NCBI GenBank assembly: GCA_001304155.1
Contig: LJUX01000018.1
Location: 1 to 49,438 of the forward strand
Direction: 5' to 3'
DNA from: a candidate division Zixibacteria bacterium SM23_73_3
GTDB lineage: Bacteria; Zixibacteria; MSB-5A5; SM1-73
DNA: 49,438 nt
Positions within the stretch are counted from its first letter, which is position 1. The number at the start of each line of letters is the position of its first letter. Below, one piece after another: positions 36,749 to 45,413 of this stretch. The position numbers and the translations under genes were made by a program. The notes under the pieces are model-generated. The model saw only the letters and a list, made by a program, of their open reading frames with translations, was not told where the DNA came from and made no database searches.

Positions 36749-37177
36749 TTAGTCTGTCGCATCATTGCTGGTACAGGTCAAAACGCCGTTGTGAGTCATG
36801 GTCCAGGTATCCACAGTACCATCGTCATCTAAGATGCCCGAAGTAGCGGTTGCGGTAAAGGTGTTCGCGGCTGCAACGATGCTGTAGCTGTAGCGAGCAG
36901 TGGACATGATGTCCACGCCGATGCGGGCAAATCCATCCTGGTCGGCGGCTGAGGCTGATTCACCATTGCCCCAATAGGCATCATACTCCTGACGATACGC
37001 TCGCTCCATAGCGTAAATCTGCTTTAAGATGTTTTTTGCCTCAGACTGCTTGGACTTGGTGGTTGCTCGCATAAATCGTGGGATAGCCAGAGCGGCCAAA
37101 ATTCCGATGATGACCACCACGATCATCAACTCGATCAAGGTGAAACCTTTTTGGCTTCGATGAAATTTGCTCAACAT
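36749..37177 (-). CDS. Type IV pilin, probable major subunit
   Basis: The prepilin leader MLSKFHRSQKG is followed by the methylated Phe and the hydrophobic helix FTLIELMIVVVIIGILAALA, with Glu at mature position 5. The mature helix continues to about residue 70, and a short globular domain with a C-terminal Cys and Asp-rich end follows. PilD-type processing at G^F is expected. It has its own terminator and lies directly behind a sigma-54 promoter, as do pilA genes regulated by PilS/PilR. Length 142 is short but normal for thin pili or pseudopilins. Confidence 0.93.
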   Translation of the reverse strand: MLSKFHRSQKGFTLIELMIVVVIIGILAALAIPRFMRATTKSKQSEAKNILKQIYAMERAYRQEYDAYWGNGESASAADQDGFARIGVDIMSTARYSYSIVAAANTFTATATSGILDDDGTVDTWTMTHNGVLTCTSNDATD

Positions 37178-37254
37178 CCTCTTTCACCCCCTTCATTAGT
37201 TTTAAGTTTTCCTGTTCACATTTTTAACACTTTTCATCTTCCCATAAACATAAA

Positions 37255-37270
37255 TGCAAAAGTCGTGCCA
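37255..37270 (-). promoter_or_regulatory. Sigma-54 promoter of the pilin gene
   Basis: On the minus strand TGGCACGACTTTTGCA matches the consensus TGGCAC-N5-TTGCA, with the -24 GG and -12 GC exactly 10 bases apart. The start site would fall about 65 bases upstream of the pilin ATG. A sigma-54 activator is encoded 3 kb away. Confidence 0.85.
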
Positions 37271-37420
37271 CCTGTCTTTTTTGTATTTCCCTTCCTCTTA
37301 ACCTTTTGTTTTAAATCAAGATAACCCTTCTGTTCAAAATTTGATGTTCATTTGTACAGTGCCTTCATTAGTGTATTCTGCTTGTCTTCTTTCAAAACGC
37401 CATGTTTGGTTTCCCCTGGT

Positions 37421-37861
37421 TTAGTCTTTAGAGTCATCAGTGACACAGGTGAAATTACCGGTTTGGTCTACGGTCCAGATATCCAAAGTGGGGTCGTCAT
37501 CCAGCCCGGTGGCGCTTCGGGACCCAGCGGTGGCTAAAAAGGTGAAGGCGTCTCCGGTCACCGAGTAGCTATAATAAACCGCCGGCATTATCTCCACATG
37601 CAAAGGAGCTATGACTCCCCCGGGTTGAGCAACAACAGTGCTTCCGTCACCGGGGTAATAGCTATTCTTCTCCTGCCGGTAAGCCCTTTGCATGGTATAG
37701 ATTTGTTTTAAGATTAGTTTTGCCTCGGTCTGCTTGGATTTCACCGAAGCACGCATAAAACGGGGAATCGCCATCGCCGCCAGGATAGCGATGATAACTA
37801 CTACGATCATTAACTCGATCAAAGTGAAGCCTTTACTTCTCCAACGCCTTTTTAATCTCAT
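37421..37861 (-). CDS. Type IV pilin paralogue
   Basis: The leader MRLKRRWRSKG precedes FTLIELMIVVVIIAILAAMA, nearly identical to the neighbouring pilin, and PRFMRASVKSKQTEAKLILK is also shared. The globular domains differ. I chose the ATG at 37861, with AAGGAGA placed 7 bases upstream, over the track's start at 37885. That gives 146 residues and a normal 11-residue basic leader. The two pilins probably arose by duplication; one may be the major and the other a minor subunit. No clean sigma-54 site lies in front of this copy. Confidence 0.92.
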   Translation of the reverse strand: MRLKRRWRSKGFTLIELMIVVVIIAILAAMAIPRFMRASVKSKQTEAKLILKQIYTMQRAYRQEKNSYYPGDGSTVVAQPGGVIAPLHVEIMPAVYYSYSVTGDAFTFLATAGSRSATGLDDDPTLDIWTVDQTGNFTCVTDDSKD

Positions 37862-38072
37862 ATATAATCTCCTTACTTTCAACAACTAAAAGAAATGCAA
37901 AATCCATGCAACTCTGAACCATAACTGCTAAGATGTTTCACACGAGGAGATAAGAGTTTGTTCGTTTTTCGAGCATCTGCCCCGGTGGAGATGTTTCTGC
38001 CTGATTCATCGCAAAATGCAAGCTTCCATCCACCTTGTTTTTTGCTCCTTTCTTTGAGCCACCAAAAGATTT

Positions 38073-39995
38073 TTATCCAGCAGGTTCTGCTTCAATGGGA
38101 GGGGCCTCCGGATGTGGAGTCCCTGATAATGCCTTAAGCGCCTCCAAATTTTTCATCTTCAGGAGAAGTTCTTCATTTTCAGGATCGATCTTTCTCACCT
38201 GGGCGAATCTGTCCAGAGCATGGGAAACCATCCCCTTCCACTGGTAGAAAAGCCCTAACCTATAAAAAGAAAGAGCAAATACCCTCTGGGCGTCCCAATC
38301 TCTATGAAATGTCTCATCCTCTGGATCGAAGGGACCATCAGCACTCCATCTTTTCTGAGATATCAAATCCATTTCCGAGAGTCGATCAATTCGAGCCTTA
38401 CTTACTTCAAAAACGTACCCCTGGGGAATGAGATGGTTCACCAAACCTGAGTCCTTTTCGGAAAATTCGATATAGGTAGGCTTGTCTAAATCTTGGCATC
38501 TTTTCAGAAGCGTTCCAAACAAAGGCTCACCGATCAAGTTATTCTGAATTCCTGAGAATAGGGCTTTTTGCTCTTCCCGTTTCTGCTCCACATACCAGTT
38601 GAAGCCCAAAAGACCACGGTCAATTACGGTCACATCTCGTCTTATCCTTTCTGCATAATGAAGCTCCCGCAAGATGAAATTCAAATTCACGTTGTCCACA
38701 AAAAGAACTGAGTTCGAATCTATATCAGAGATAACGCTTAAGCCATAATCATGAGCAATCCGATTATTAGATAGATTCGCTTCCGGATAGTGTTTAAACA
38801 TAGGGAGAAGGGAAATCGCTCCAAAAGCAATCAAAAAGAGATGCCGGATGAGGGACGATGAATGAGCAATATGGTTTAATACAAAGAAAACGCCTATGCC
38901 ATAAAAGAAAGATAAAGCGAAGAGGGAGAAGATTAAGTAGCCATGCAGGTCGGGGTTGGTGGATATAAATTCTGTGGTTATGAATATCACCACCGCACAG
39001 TTGCCCACAATCAACAAAAGCAGAAAGGCCAAAATCTTCCGGTTATATCGGAACAGGATAAAAAGACCCAGCAGGCTGATGGTGAAGCACAAGAAAGTAA
39101 GTTGATCAGAAAAAAGTGAAAAGATACGTGACGTCTGGGTGATGATACCGGATAAAAATTCAAGGTTCAGATTTCTGATGGTTTCGAGGGCAAAGATGGA
39201 GTTGGCAGAGGAGAAGATGGATTTGACCTCACCCCAGGCTAAAGGTGGATGGGAGAGAGAACGGATGGGCGGATAAAGGTAGACACTCAGTCCCAATAAC
39301 AAAAATAAAGCAAAAAGATGGATTTTCTTCAAATGGGAAAACGATCTTTTTGCAAAAGCTAAGAAAAAAATCACAAATGCAGGAGCGGTTGAAAGGAGGC
39401 TTAAATGATGATTCCCCAACCCCAATCCTAAAATAAAGAAAAAAAGATAGATATGTTTTAGCTTTTCCTTTTTAAGATACAGAATACTTGAGAACAGAAG
39501 CAGGGCAAAAAAAAGAACGTTCAACGAATAAACTTCCGCTCTCACCGCCTGAATCCAAAACGAATAAGTAAAGCCAAGAACCAGAAGGAAAGAGAAACTC
39601 GAAACCATAATTGATTCCATTTTCTTAGCCATCTCCGGAAAAAACAGATTTAGGCTTTTCCCAAAGCTTTTATAGAAAAGCACCAGTGAAAAAGAGGCAA
39701 AGAGGCTGGAGAGAAAATTCACCTTTAAGGCAAAACTCCAGAAAGGGAGAAAGGAGAAAAGTTTACCTAAAAGCACGTAAATGGGAAACCCGGGACGATG
39801 GGGTATTCCTAATACTGCGATGTTGGCAATCAACTCGCCAGAGTCCCACCAGAAAACAGTGGGACACAATGTTATGGTGTAGACTGCAAGGAAGAAAATG
39901 AATACAGAGGCACAAATGGCATTTTCAGACGTAAGCAATCTTCCTTCTTTTCCTCTCTGGTTGAGATATTTGGTCAAGCTTACAATCTTTTTCAT
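38073..39995 (-). CDS. DUF2723 GT-C-type membrane protein with C-terminal TPR (copy 2)
   Basis: Like the copy at 34393, it has TLCPTVFWWDSGELIANIAV, then LGIPHRPGFPIYVLLGKLF, and about ten membrane helices to residue 400. The soluble C-terminal part ends in SFYRLGLFYQWKGMVSHALD and a Pro/Glu-rich tail, a TPR-like arrangement. The conserved acidic WDSGE is the likely catalytic loop. It sits 212 bases from the second pilin on the same strand, with the pilins flanked by the two DUF2723 proteins. This invites a role in pilin or surface-protein glycosylation, but none is proven. Confidence 0.86.
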   Translation of the reverse strand: MKKIVSLTKYLNQRGKEGRLLTSENAICASVFIFFLAVYTITLCPTVFWWDSGELIANIAVLGIPHRPGFPIYVLLGKLFSFLPFWSFALKVNFLSSLFASFSLVLFYKSFGKSLNLFFPEMAKKMESIMVSSFSFLLVLGFTYSFWIQAVRAEVYSLNVLFFALLLFSSILYLKKEKLKHIYLFFFILGLGLGNHHLSLLSTAPAFVIFFLAFAKRSFSHLKKIHLFALFLLLGLSVYLYPPIRSLSHPPLAWGEVKSIFSSANSIFALETIRNLNLEFLSGIITQTSRIFSLFSDQLTFLCFTISLLGLFILFRYNRKILAFLLLLIVGNCAVVIFITTEFISTNPDLHGYLIFSLFALSFFYGIGVFFVLNHIAHSSSLIRHLFLIAFGAISLLPMFKHYPEANLSNNRIAHDYGLSVISDIDSNSVLFVDNVNLNFILRELHYAERIRRDVTVIDRGLLGFNWYVEQKREEQKALFSGIQNNLIGEPLFGTLLKRCQDLDKPTYIEFSEKDSGLVNHLIPQGYVFEVSKARIDRLSEMDLISQKRWSADGPFDPEDETFHRDWDAQRVFALSFYRLGLFYQWKGMVSHALDRFAQVRKIDPENEELLLKMKNLEALKALSGTPHPEAPPIEAEPAG

Positions 39996-40027
39996 CTGAG
40001 CAGTGGTATTAATGGTGCATAAAAATT

Positions 40028-40194
40028 GTAGTTGCTCGATTTATCGAGCTTGACATAAGGCCCAATAAATTGGGCAACTACAAAGGCAAAAACACCTTTC
40101 CCTGAAGCTTGTCTTCATCCCCGCTTTAGTTGCTCGATTTATCGAGCTTCACCAAGTCCAATCTCAAGATCCTGCGGATAAATTGGGCAACTAT
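40028..40194. repeat. Repeat family GTAGTTGC...GCAACTA (copies 2 and 3)
   Basis: The elements at 40028-40081 and 40127-40194 each start with TAGTTGCTCGATTTATCGAGC and end with ATAAATTGGGCAACTA. They match 29821-29910. Two tandem copies sit in the spacer before the DUF2723 gene, separated by 45 bases. Confidence 0.75.
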
Positions 40195-40253
40195 AAAAAA
40201 CCCCTTTTTCTTTTCAATTTCTTTTATCAGAGTTCACCAACAGGGGAGGTGGG

Positions 40254-41609
40254 TTATTTTAATTTATATTTCTCTATCTTTCTGTATAAGGTGGAGGCGT
40301 CTATCCCCAGAATTGAGGCGGCTTTGCTTTTCTGCCAGCCAGTTTGATTTAATACCCAGAAAATATAAGCTTTTTCTATACTTTCCAGCGTAGGAGCGCT
40401 TGGTTGAACCTCTGTGATTAAATCGATATCCTTACCCTCTTTTACCTTCTGGGGAAGATCCTCTGGGGTTATCTGGTTTCCCTTGGACAACAAAACCGCG
40501 TGTTCGATGGCGTTTTCCAACTCTCTCACATTGCCGGGCCATTGGTAGGAGAGCAATAGCTTCATTGCCTCATCGGTGATAATCTTTTCCTTCATCTGCA
40601 TCTTCTGGCAATATTTGCGGATAAAATAGGAGGAGAGAAGCTTGATATCGTCCCTTCTTTCACGCAGGGGAGGAATTCTTATAGGTATAACATGTAACCG
40701 ATAATAAAGATCTGCTCTGAAGTTTCCGAATTTTACCTCTTGTTCCAAATCGACGTTGGTGGCGGCGATTAAACGCACATCCACTTTAACGGGGGCAGTC
40801 CCTCCCACCGGGGTGATCTCCTTTTCCTCCAGAGCCCTTAACAGCTTTGCCTGAATGGCGGGCGAGGTCATTCCCAGCTCATCTAAAAAGAATGTGCCGC
40901 CATCCGCCACTTTAAACAGTCCCTCCTTGTCCTTTATGGCTCCGGTAAATGACCCTTTCACATGTCCGAACAACTCACTCTCCAGAAGGTTCTCTGGAAG
41001 GGCGGCACAGTTTATGGTGACAAAGGGTTTGTCCGATCTGGGGCTGTGGTAATGTATGGCTCTGGCGATCAACTCCTTGCCAGTGCCGGATTCACCCTCT
41101 ATCAAAACGGTTGAATCTGATCTTGAAATCCTTTCTGCCATCTTCTTTAGCTTGGTTATTTCCTGACTGTTACCGATGAAAGAATCGAAGTCGAATTTGG
41201 TTTGAAGTTCCCTCTTCAAGAAAACATTCTCCCGGGCCATCTTTTTTTGTTCTAAGGATTTCCTCACCGCGATCTTTATCTCGTCCACCTTGAAAGGCTT
41301 GGTTATGTAGTCAAAAGCACCCTTCTTTAAGGCCTCGATGGCAGAGTCCACGGAGGCAAATGCAGTCATCACGATGAAATCAATATCCGGATTAACCGAT
41401 TTGGCCTGAGAAAGAAGCTCAAGTCCGCTCATCTCCGGCATCATCAGATCGGCAATGACTAAGTCGTAGTTTTCACTTTTGACTTGTTCTAACGCTGTGG
41501 GTGCATCCCGGCTGGTGGAGACGTGATAGCCTTCCTTTTTTAGCATGATCTCCATAAACTTACACATGGACTCCTCATCGTCGACCACCAAAATCTTAGC
41601 CTTGTCCAT
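40254..41609 (-). CDS. Sigma-54-dependent response regulator (NtrC/PilR-like)
   Basis: A receiver domain (1-120) with phospho-acceptor Asp 54 (VIADLMMPEMSGLELL) is followed by an AAA+ domain with Walker A GESGTGKE and the sigma-54 contact loop GSFTGA (usually GAFTGA). A C-terminal Fis-type helix-turn-helix ends in KSKAASILGIDASTLYRKIE. It should activate sigma-54 RNA polymerase after phosphorylation. The nearest sigma-54 promoter in the window drives the pilin at 36749-37177; the nearest kinase is at 22007-23956. Pairing is inferred from this. Confidence 0.93.
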   Translation of the reverse strand: MDKAKILVVDDEESMCKFMEIMLKKEGYHVSTSRDAPTALEQVKSENYDLVIADLMMPEMSGLELLSQAKSVNPDIDFIVMTAFASVDSAIEALKKGAFDYITKPFKVDEIKIAVRKSLEQKKMARENVFLKRELQTKFDFDSFIGNSQEITKLKKMAERISRSDSTVLIEGESGTGKELIARAIHYHSPRSDKPFVTINCAALPENLLESELFGHVKGSFTGAIKDKEGLFKVADGGTFFLDELGMTSPAIQAKLLRALEEKEITPVGGTAPVKVDVRLIAATNVDLEQEVKFGNFRADLYYRLHVIPIRIPPLRERRDDIKLLSSYFIRKYCQKMQMKEKIITDEAMKLLLSYQWPGNVRELENAIEHAVLLSKGNQITPEDLPQKVKEGKDIDLITEVQPSAPTLESIEKAYIFWVLNQTGWQKSKAASILGIDASTLYRKIEKYKLK

Positions 41610-41696
41610 ATTCCTCCTTGGATTCTTTCGGAAAGATTAATACCGTCAATATTTGCCTATGTGGGATCTCTGAAAAAGTCGAATATAAGAGCTTTG

Positions 41697-41750
41697 CTGG
41701 AGTATCAAGCTTTAGCTTGACCTGTCCCTCAGATCCTGCGGACACTCCAG
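41697..41750. repeat. Palindromic repeat CTGGAGT...ACTCCAG
   Basis: CTGGAGT and ACTCCAG bracket an inner TCAAGCtttaGCTTGA palindrome. It lies in the 300-bp spacer before the GT87 gene, which otherwise holds no feature I can support. Confidence 0.55.
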
Positions 41751-41909
41751 TTTGCCCCTTTAAAGTTGTTTTAAGAGACCTCCATTTAATATCGGCAGAG
41801 AGGAAGTTCTCTATAAAGGAAAACAGAATTTAGCTCAGTTTTTGCGCTGATATGAACCGTATGATCCACCTTAGCCAGAGGATTGGGTAAGTGCTGATTC
41901 AAACCAGCT

Positions 41910-43130
41910 TCAAGCTATTTTGGACAATCTTAATTTAGAGAGGCAGATTATTACCAGAAAGATCCCGAAGGTTATGAAGGAGAGATACAAAGAAAGATCG
42001 TTGACTCTTCGCCCTACGGTTTCGAAATTGATGGCATTCACCAGAAGAAAAGATAGGGTCAGTAGTATAAAGACGAAGCGATCTTTAAGTCCAGTCCTCA
42101 AAACGTAATAAAGGAGTAGCATGTAAGCTAAAATGGATGAGGAATAATTTTGAAACCAGCCCAGAGGTGAAAAAAGTGCCAAAAAGATCAGAAGAAGCGA
42201 GTATTCTATGCACTCCGGATGTTTAACGAAATTCCCTTCCACAAATTTCGACTTGTGGTTTAAGAAGAGGAGAAAGATAAATAAACCTACGGCTGTGGCA
42301 TATATCAACAGATTTACCGTGGAATGATTCAAATTAAAGAAGTTGACCTGATAGGTGGTGGGTGTGGCAAAACGATAAAAGAAGGCAAAAAGGGATTGAT
42401 TCAAATCCACAGCCAAAAGTGGAGGCGAGGATGCGCTCATGACAGTCTTCCATCCGGAAAGCAGATTCAGATTGCCCCAAAAACTATAAACCAATGAAGG
42501 GATAAAAAGAAAAACAATACACGTAATAGCCATATAGCCGATCAGTCTGAATTTTTTCTTGTATAAAAGATATGGCACGAAGATCAAAGAGGTGGGTTTA
42601 ATCATTAGCGATAAAGCGAGAAAAAGTCCCGCTTTCAGTTCTTTTCCCCCACCCGTGGAGAGAAAAAATAAAAAGATGAAGAGAAGCATCAAAAGATCTG
42701 TTTGCCCCAATCGAATCTCCCGCACCAAGAATTTCGAGGTGAAAAGTATGGTCAATATATATAGATAGGGAGGGGGTGGTTTATCCCCCATTATCATCTT
42801 TTTGCTCCACCTCATAATGAAAAACAGACAAATGCACATTCCAGCAAGCCATATTATCTGGGCTGAGGAGAGAGAAAAAAGCCCCAGTGGAGCAACCACA
42901 ATGGCAAAGACGGGAGAATACTTATACAGATAATGACCATCATCAAAATTATAAAGATTTTCCGTATTGAGAACCCGGGTGGCGGCTCGGTGAACCACCT
43001 CAAAATCATTCATCCCCTTTCGCAGGGTATTCCGGAAAAAGCCCAGAACGACAATTATGAGAATTACGTACAAAGCTATCCGAAAGTAGTCTTTTTTCTT
43101 AAGTTTAGACATTCGCATATAAAGATTCAC
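41910..43130 (-). CDS. GT87 (DUF2029) polyprenol-phosphate-dependent glycosyltransferase
   Basis: The protein has about ten membrane helices and the DUF2029 pattern: the first loop FEVVHRAATRVLNTENLYNF with an Asp/Glu pair, then YLYKYSPVFAIVVAPLGLFS, and a central AGLFLALSLMIKPTSLIFVP block. GT87 enzymes of the PimE type use polyprenyl-phosphate mannose to elongate glycolipids on the outer face of the inner membrane. It lies next to a GtrA-type protein and the sigma-54 regulator and is probably part of the same glycan assembly. Confidence 0.83.
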   Translation of the reverse strand: MNLYMRMSKLKKKDYFRIALYVILIIVVLGFFRNTLRKGMNDFEVVHRAATRVLNTENLYNFDDGHYLYKYSPVFAIVVAPLGLFSLSSAQIIWLAGMCICLFFIMRWSKKMIMGDKPPPPYLYILTILFTSKFLVREIRLGQTDLLMLLFIFLFFLSTGGGKELKAGLFLALSLMIKPTSLIFVPYLLYKKKFRLIGYMAITCIVFLFIPSLVYSFWGNLNLLSGWKTVMSASSPPLLAVDLNQSLFAFFYRFATPTTYQVNFFNLNHSTVNLLIYATAVGLFIFLLFLNHKSKFVEGNFVKHPECIEYSLLLIFLALFSPLGWFQNYSSSILAYMLLLYYVLRTGLKDRFVFILLTLSFLLVNAINFETVGRRVNDLSLYLSFITFGIFLVIICLSKLRLSKIA

Positions 43131-43141
43131 TCGGGTCCATC

Positions 43142-43353
43142 CCGGCTACGGTGGAGTGCATTGCTTCGGAGTGCGCCAGCTTGCTGGCGCGGTTTTTTTG
43201 AGCTCGAAGAGTTTCTGAGGACGCCGGGATTACATCCCGGCTGTCCTGTTCGGGATACTATCCCGAAGGTCTCATACATGGCAGGGCTGAATGCCCTGCC
43301 CTATTGGTTATAGGTTGCCTTATGCATAGAGGCGGGAATTCATCCCGCCTCTA
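43142..43353. repeat. Run of hairpin repeats between GT87 and GtrA genes
   Basis: GCGCCAGCttGCTGGCGC followed by GGTTTTTTT (43173-43198), GCCGGGATtacATCCCGGC (43223-43241), GGCAGGGCtgaatGCCCTGCC (43280-43300) and TAGAGGCGGGAattcaTCCCGCCTCTA (43327-43353). The last is an 11-bp stem. The first resembles 30811-30834. No gene is present. Confidence 0.7.
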
Positions 43354-43401
43354 AACACAGCCATTTCACGGATCACGTTCTTCTTCAAACATATGTTCAG
43401 G

Positions 43402-43842
43402 TCATCCGGATAATTCTTTTTTGTGCTTGAATGTCCAGCGGTCATTGATAAAGAAGTTCAACAGAGTGCCACACAGAATGCCAAAGACATTGGAGGCGAG
43501 ATAATATACGTGAAAAACCTCAGTCAGAATCCATAAGATGGACAGGTTGGTCAGCATGGCGGCGCTGGCAGAGACATGATATTGCAACATTCTCCTGAAG
43601 TATTCTCTTTTTCCCTCTTTGCCCCGATCATGCCAGGTCCAGAGATCATTCAGCACGAAGTTGCTTACCAGGGATATCTCAATTGCCCCAATGCTGGATA
43701 AAAGATAATAAACCCCCACCTTCTCGGTCAGAAACCACAAGAAAAACATATTGAGCACAAATCCCGAAGTCCCCACCAGACAGAATTTCACGAAGCGAGG
43801 CATCTGTTTTTCCTGAATAAGGGGGTGTATTTTGTGATTCAA
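43402..43842 (-). CDS. GtrA-family membrane protein
   Basis: The 146 residues have four membrane helices in the GtrA pattern (FVKFCLVGTSGFVLNMFFLW, LVSNFVLNDLWTW, LWILTEVF, CGTLLNFFINDRWTF). GtrA proteins are proposed flippases for polyprenyl-phosphate-linked sugars. It is positioned near GT87, GT2 and DUF2723 proteins that use such donors. Confidence 0.9.
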   Translation of the reverse strand: MNHKIHPLIQEKQMPRFVKFCLVGTSGFVLNMFFLWFLTEKVGVYYLLSSIGAIEISLVSNFVLNDLWTWHDRGKEGKREYFRRMLQYHVSASAAMLTNLSILWILTEVFHVYYLASNVFGILCGTLLNFFINDRWTFKHKKELSG

Positions 43843-43936
43843 TTTTTCTATCCTGTGAAAAACGAAGCTCTACGTAATAGGCATAAAAGTAGGAATAACA
43901 ATCGATTTCGTGTGGGACGAACCTTGCATCTGTTAA

Positions 43937-45343
43937 CTAACAGGATTTTCTCTCTAACACATATTTTCCGCTGTTCTCTTCGATCTTGGTGGGGTATTTG
44001 CCGGAAAAACAGGCGACACAGAAATCTCTTCCGTTAAGAGAGTGCATGGAGAGCATCCCCGGCAAAGAGAGATAACCTAAACTATCTACGTCCAAATATT
44101 TTCTGATCTGTTCCACTGATTTGGAGGAACCGATCAGCTCCTCTTTGGTGGGCATATCTACACCATAGAAGCAGGGCGAGATTATGGGGGGGGAACTTAC
44201 TCGAAAATGCACTTCCTTGGCCCCGGCATTTCTTAGCATTTTGATGAGTTTTCTGCTGGTAGTTCCCCTGACAATGGAATCGTCCACAACCACAACTCTT
44301 TGATTCTTTAAAACCCCTCTGACCGGGTTGAACTTGATGCGCGCATCCAGATCCCTTATGGTCTGCTCCGGCTCGATGAAGGTTCTTCCGATGTAGTGAT
44401 TGCGAATCAGACCCACCTCATACTTTAACCCGGATTCCTCACAATAGCCCAACGTAGCAGTGTTAGAGGAATCGGGGACCGAAATCACAATGTCTGCCGA
44501 CACAGGTTTTTCTCTTGCCAGTTGTCTGCCCAATCTCCTGCGGATTTTATCCACATTTTCACTGAAAATGATGCTGTCCGGACGGGCAAAGTAGATGAAT
44601 TCAAAAATGCAAAATGCGTGTCTGACCGGTTTGAAAGGAAAGGGGGACTTGATCCCTTTCTGGTTGATTACCAAAATCTCACCCGGCTGGATGTCCCTCT
44701 GGTATTTTGCTCCAATGATGTCGAATGCGCAGGTTTCCGATGCCACCACCCAGGCGTTTTTAAGCTTACCCAAAGCCAGTGGACGAAATCCGTGCGGGTC
44801 TCTGGCAGCGACAATGGAATTGCCGGTATTGAAGACCACAGAATACGCCCCCTTCACTTTCGAAAGAGCATCCCGAATCATCTCCTCCATGGTCTCTTTT
44901 TTGGAGCGAGCCACCAGATGCAAAATCAGCTCGCTGTCACTGGAGGTTTGAAAAATGGAGCCATTCTTCTCCATAGAGGTGCGAAGGCTGTAGGAATTGG
45001 TCAGGTTTCCGTTGTGAGCTAAAGCTAAATTCCCCTTTTTGTACGTGATAAGAAGTGGCTGAATATTTACTGAAGAGGAGGCGCCGGTGGTGGAGTAGCG
45101 GTTGTGTCCGATGGCTAAATGTCCTTTTAATTGATTTAAGATCTCTTTACGGGAGAAGACCTCATTTACCTCCCCCGGACCTCTATGCTGATAGACTTTC
45201 CCATTGTTGGAGGAAACGATTCCCGCTCCCTCCTGTCCCCTATGTTGCAAGGCATAGAGTCCCAGATAGGTGAGCTCTGCCGCCTTCTTTGCTCCAAAGA
45301 TGCCAAAGATACCGCATTCTTCATGAATCAGATTTTCTAACAT
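43937..45343 (-). CDS. purF: Amidophosphoribosyltransferase
   Basis: PurF makes phosphoribosylamine from PRPP and glutamine, the first step of purine synthesis. A nine-residue propeptide precedes the nucleophile Cys 10 in HEECGIFGIFG; LYALQHRGQEGAG is the glutaminase motif. The PRPP-binding loop is VVVDDSIVRGTT. The four cysteines of the [4Fe-4S]-type enzyme are present: HAFCIFEF, SPCFYGV and the pair RDFCVACF. Length (468) fits. The gene reads away from cmk and has its own promoter. Confidence 0.97.
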   Translation of the reverse strand: MLENLIHEECGIFGIFGAKKAAELTYLGLYALQHRGQEGAGIVSSNNGKVYQHRGPGEVNEVFSRKEILNQLKGHLAIGHNRYSTTGASSSVNIQPLLITYKKGNLALAHNGNLTNSYSLRTSMEKNGSIFQTSSDSELILHLVARSKKETMEEMIRDALSKVKGAYSVVFNTGNSIVAARDPHGFRPLALGKLKNAWVVASETCAFDIIGAKYQRDIQPGEILVINQKGIKSPFPFKPVRHAFCIFEFIYFARPDSIIFSENVDKIRRRLGRQLAREKPVSADIVISVPDSSNTATLGYCEESGLKYEVGLIRNHYIGRTFIEPEQTIRDLDARIKFNPVRGVLKNQRVVVVDDSIVRGTTSRKLIKMLRNAGAKEVHFRVSSPPIISPCFYGVDMPTKEELIGSSKSVEQIRKYLDVDSLGYLSLPGMLSMHSLNGRDFCVACFSGKYPTKIEENSGKYVLERKSC

Positions 45344-45384
45344 ATTACCTTCCTGTTGAACATATGGTGTACGAATGAAAAGCT

Positions 45385-45413
45385 AATTTACAATAAGTGC
45401 CTTCTGGTGTCAA
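45385..45413 (-). promoter_or_regulatory. Sigma-70 promoter of purF
   Basis: On the minus strand TTGACA (45408-45413) is followed after exactly 17 bases by TAAATT (45385-45390), 42 bases upstream of the purF ATG. Confidence 0.65.

Noticed and set aside
37862-37885. Longer N-terminus for the second pilin
   Set aside because: The ATG at 37861 has a well-spaced AAGGAGA and gives a leader of normal length.
37895-37935. Sigma-54-like TGG...TTGCA ahead of the second pilin
   Set aside because: The GG and GC are 9 bases apart instead of 10, and the -24 element reads TGGTTC rather than TGGCAC.
40028-40194. CRISPR array
   Set aside because: Only two tandem units, each palindromic and of differing inner sequence; no regular spacers or cas genes.
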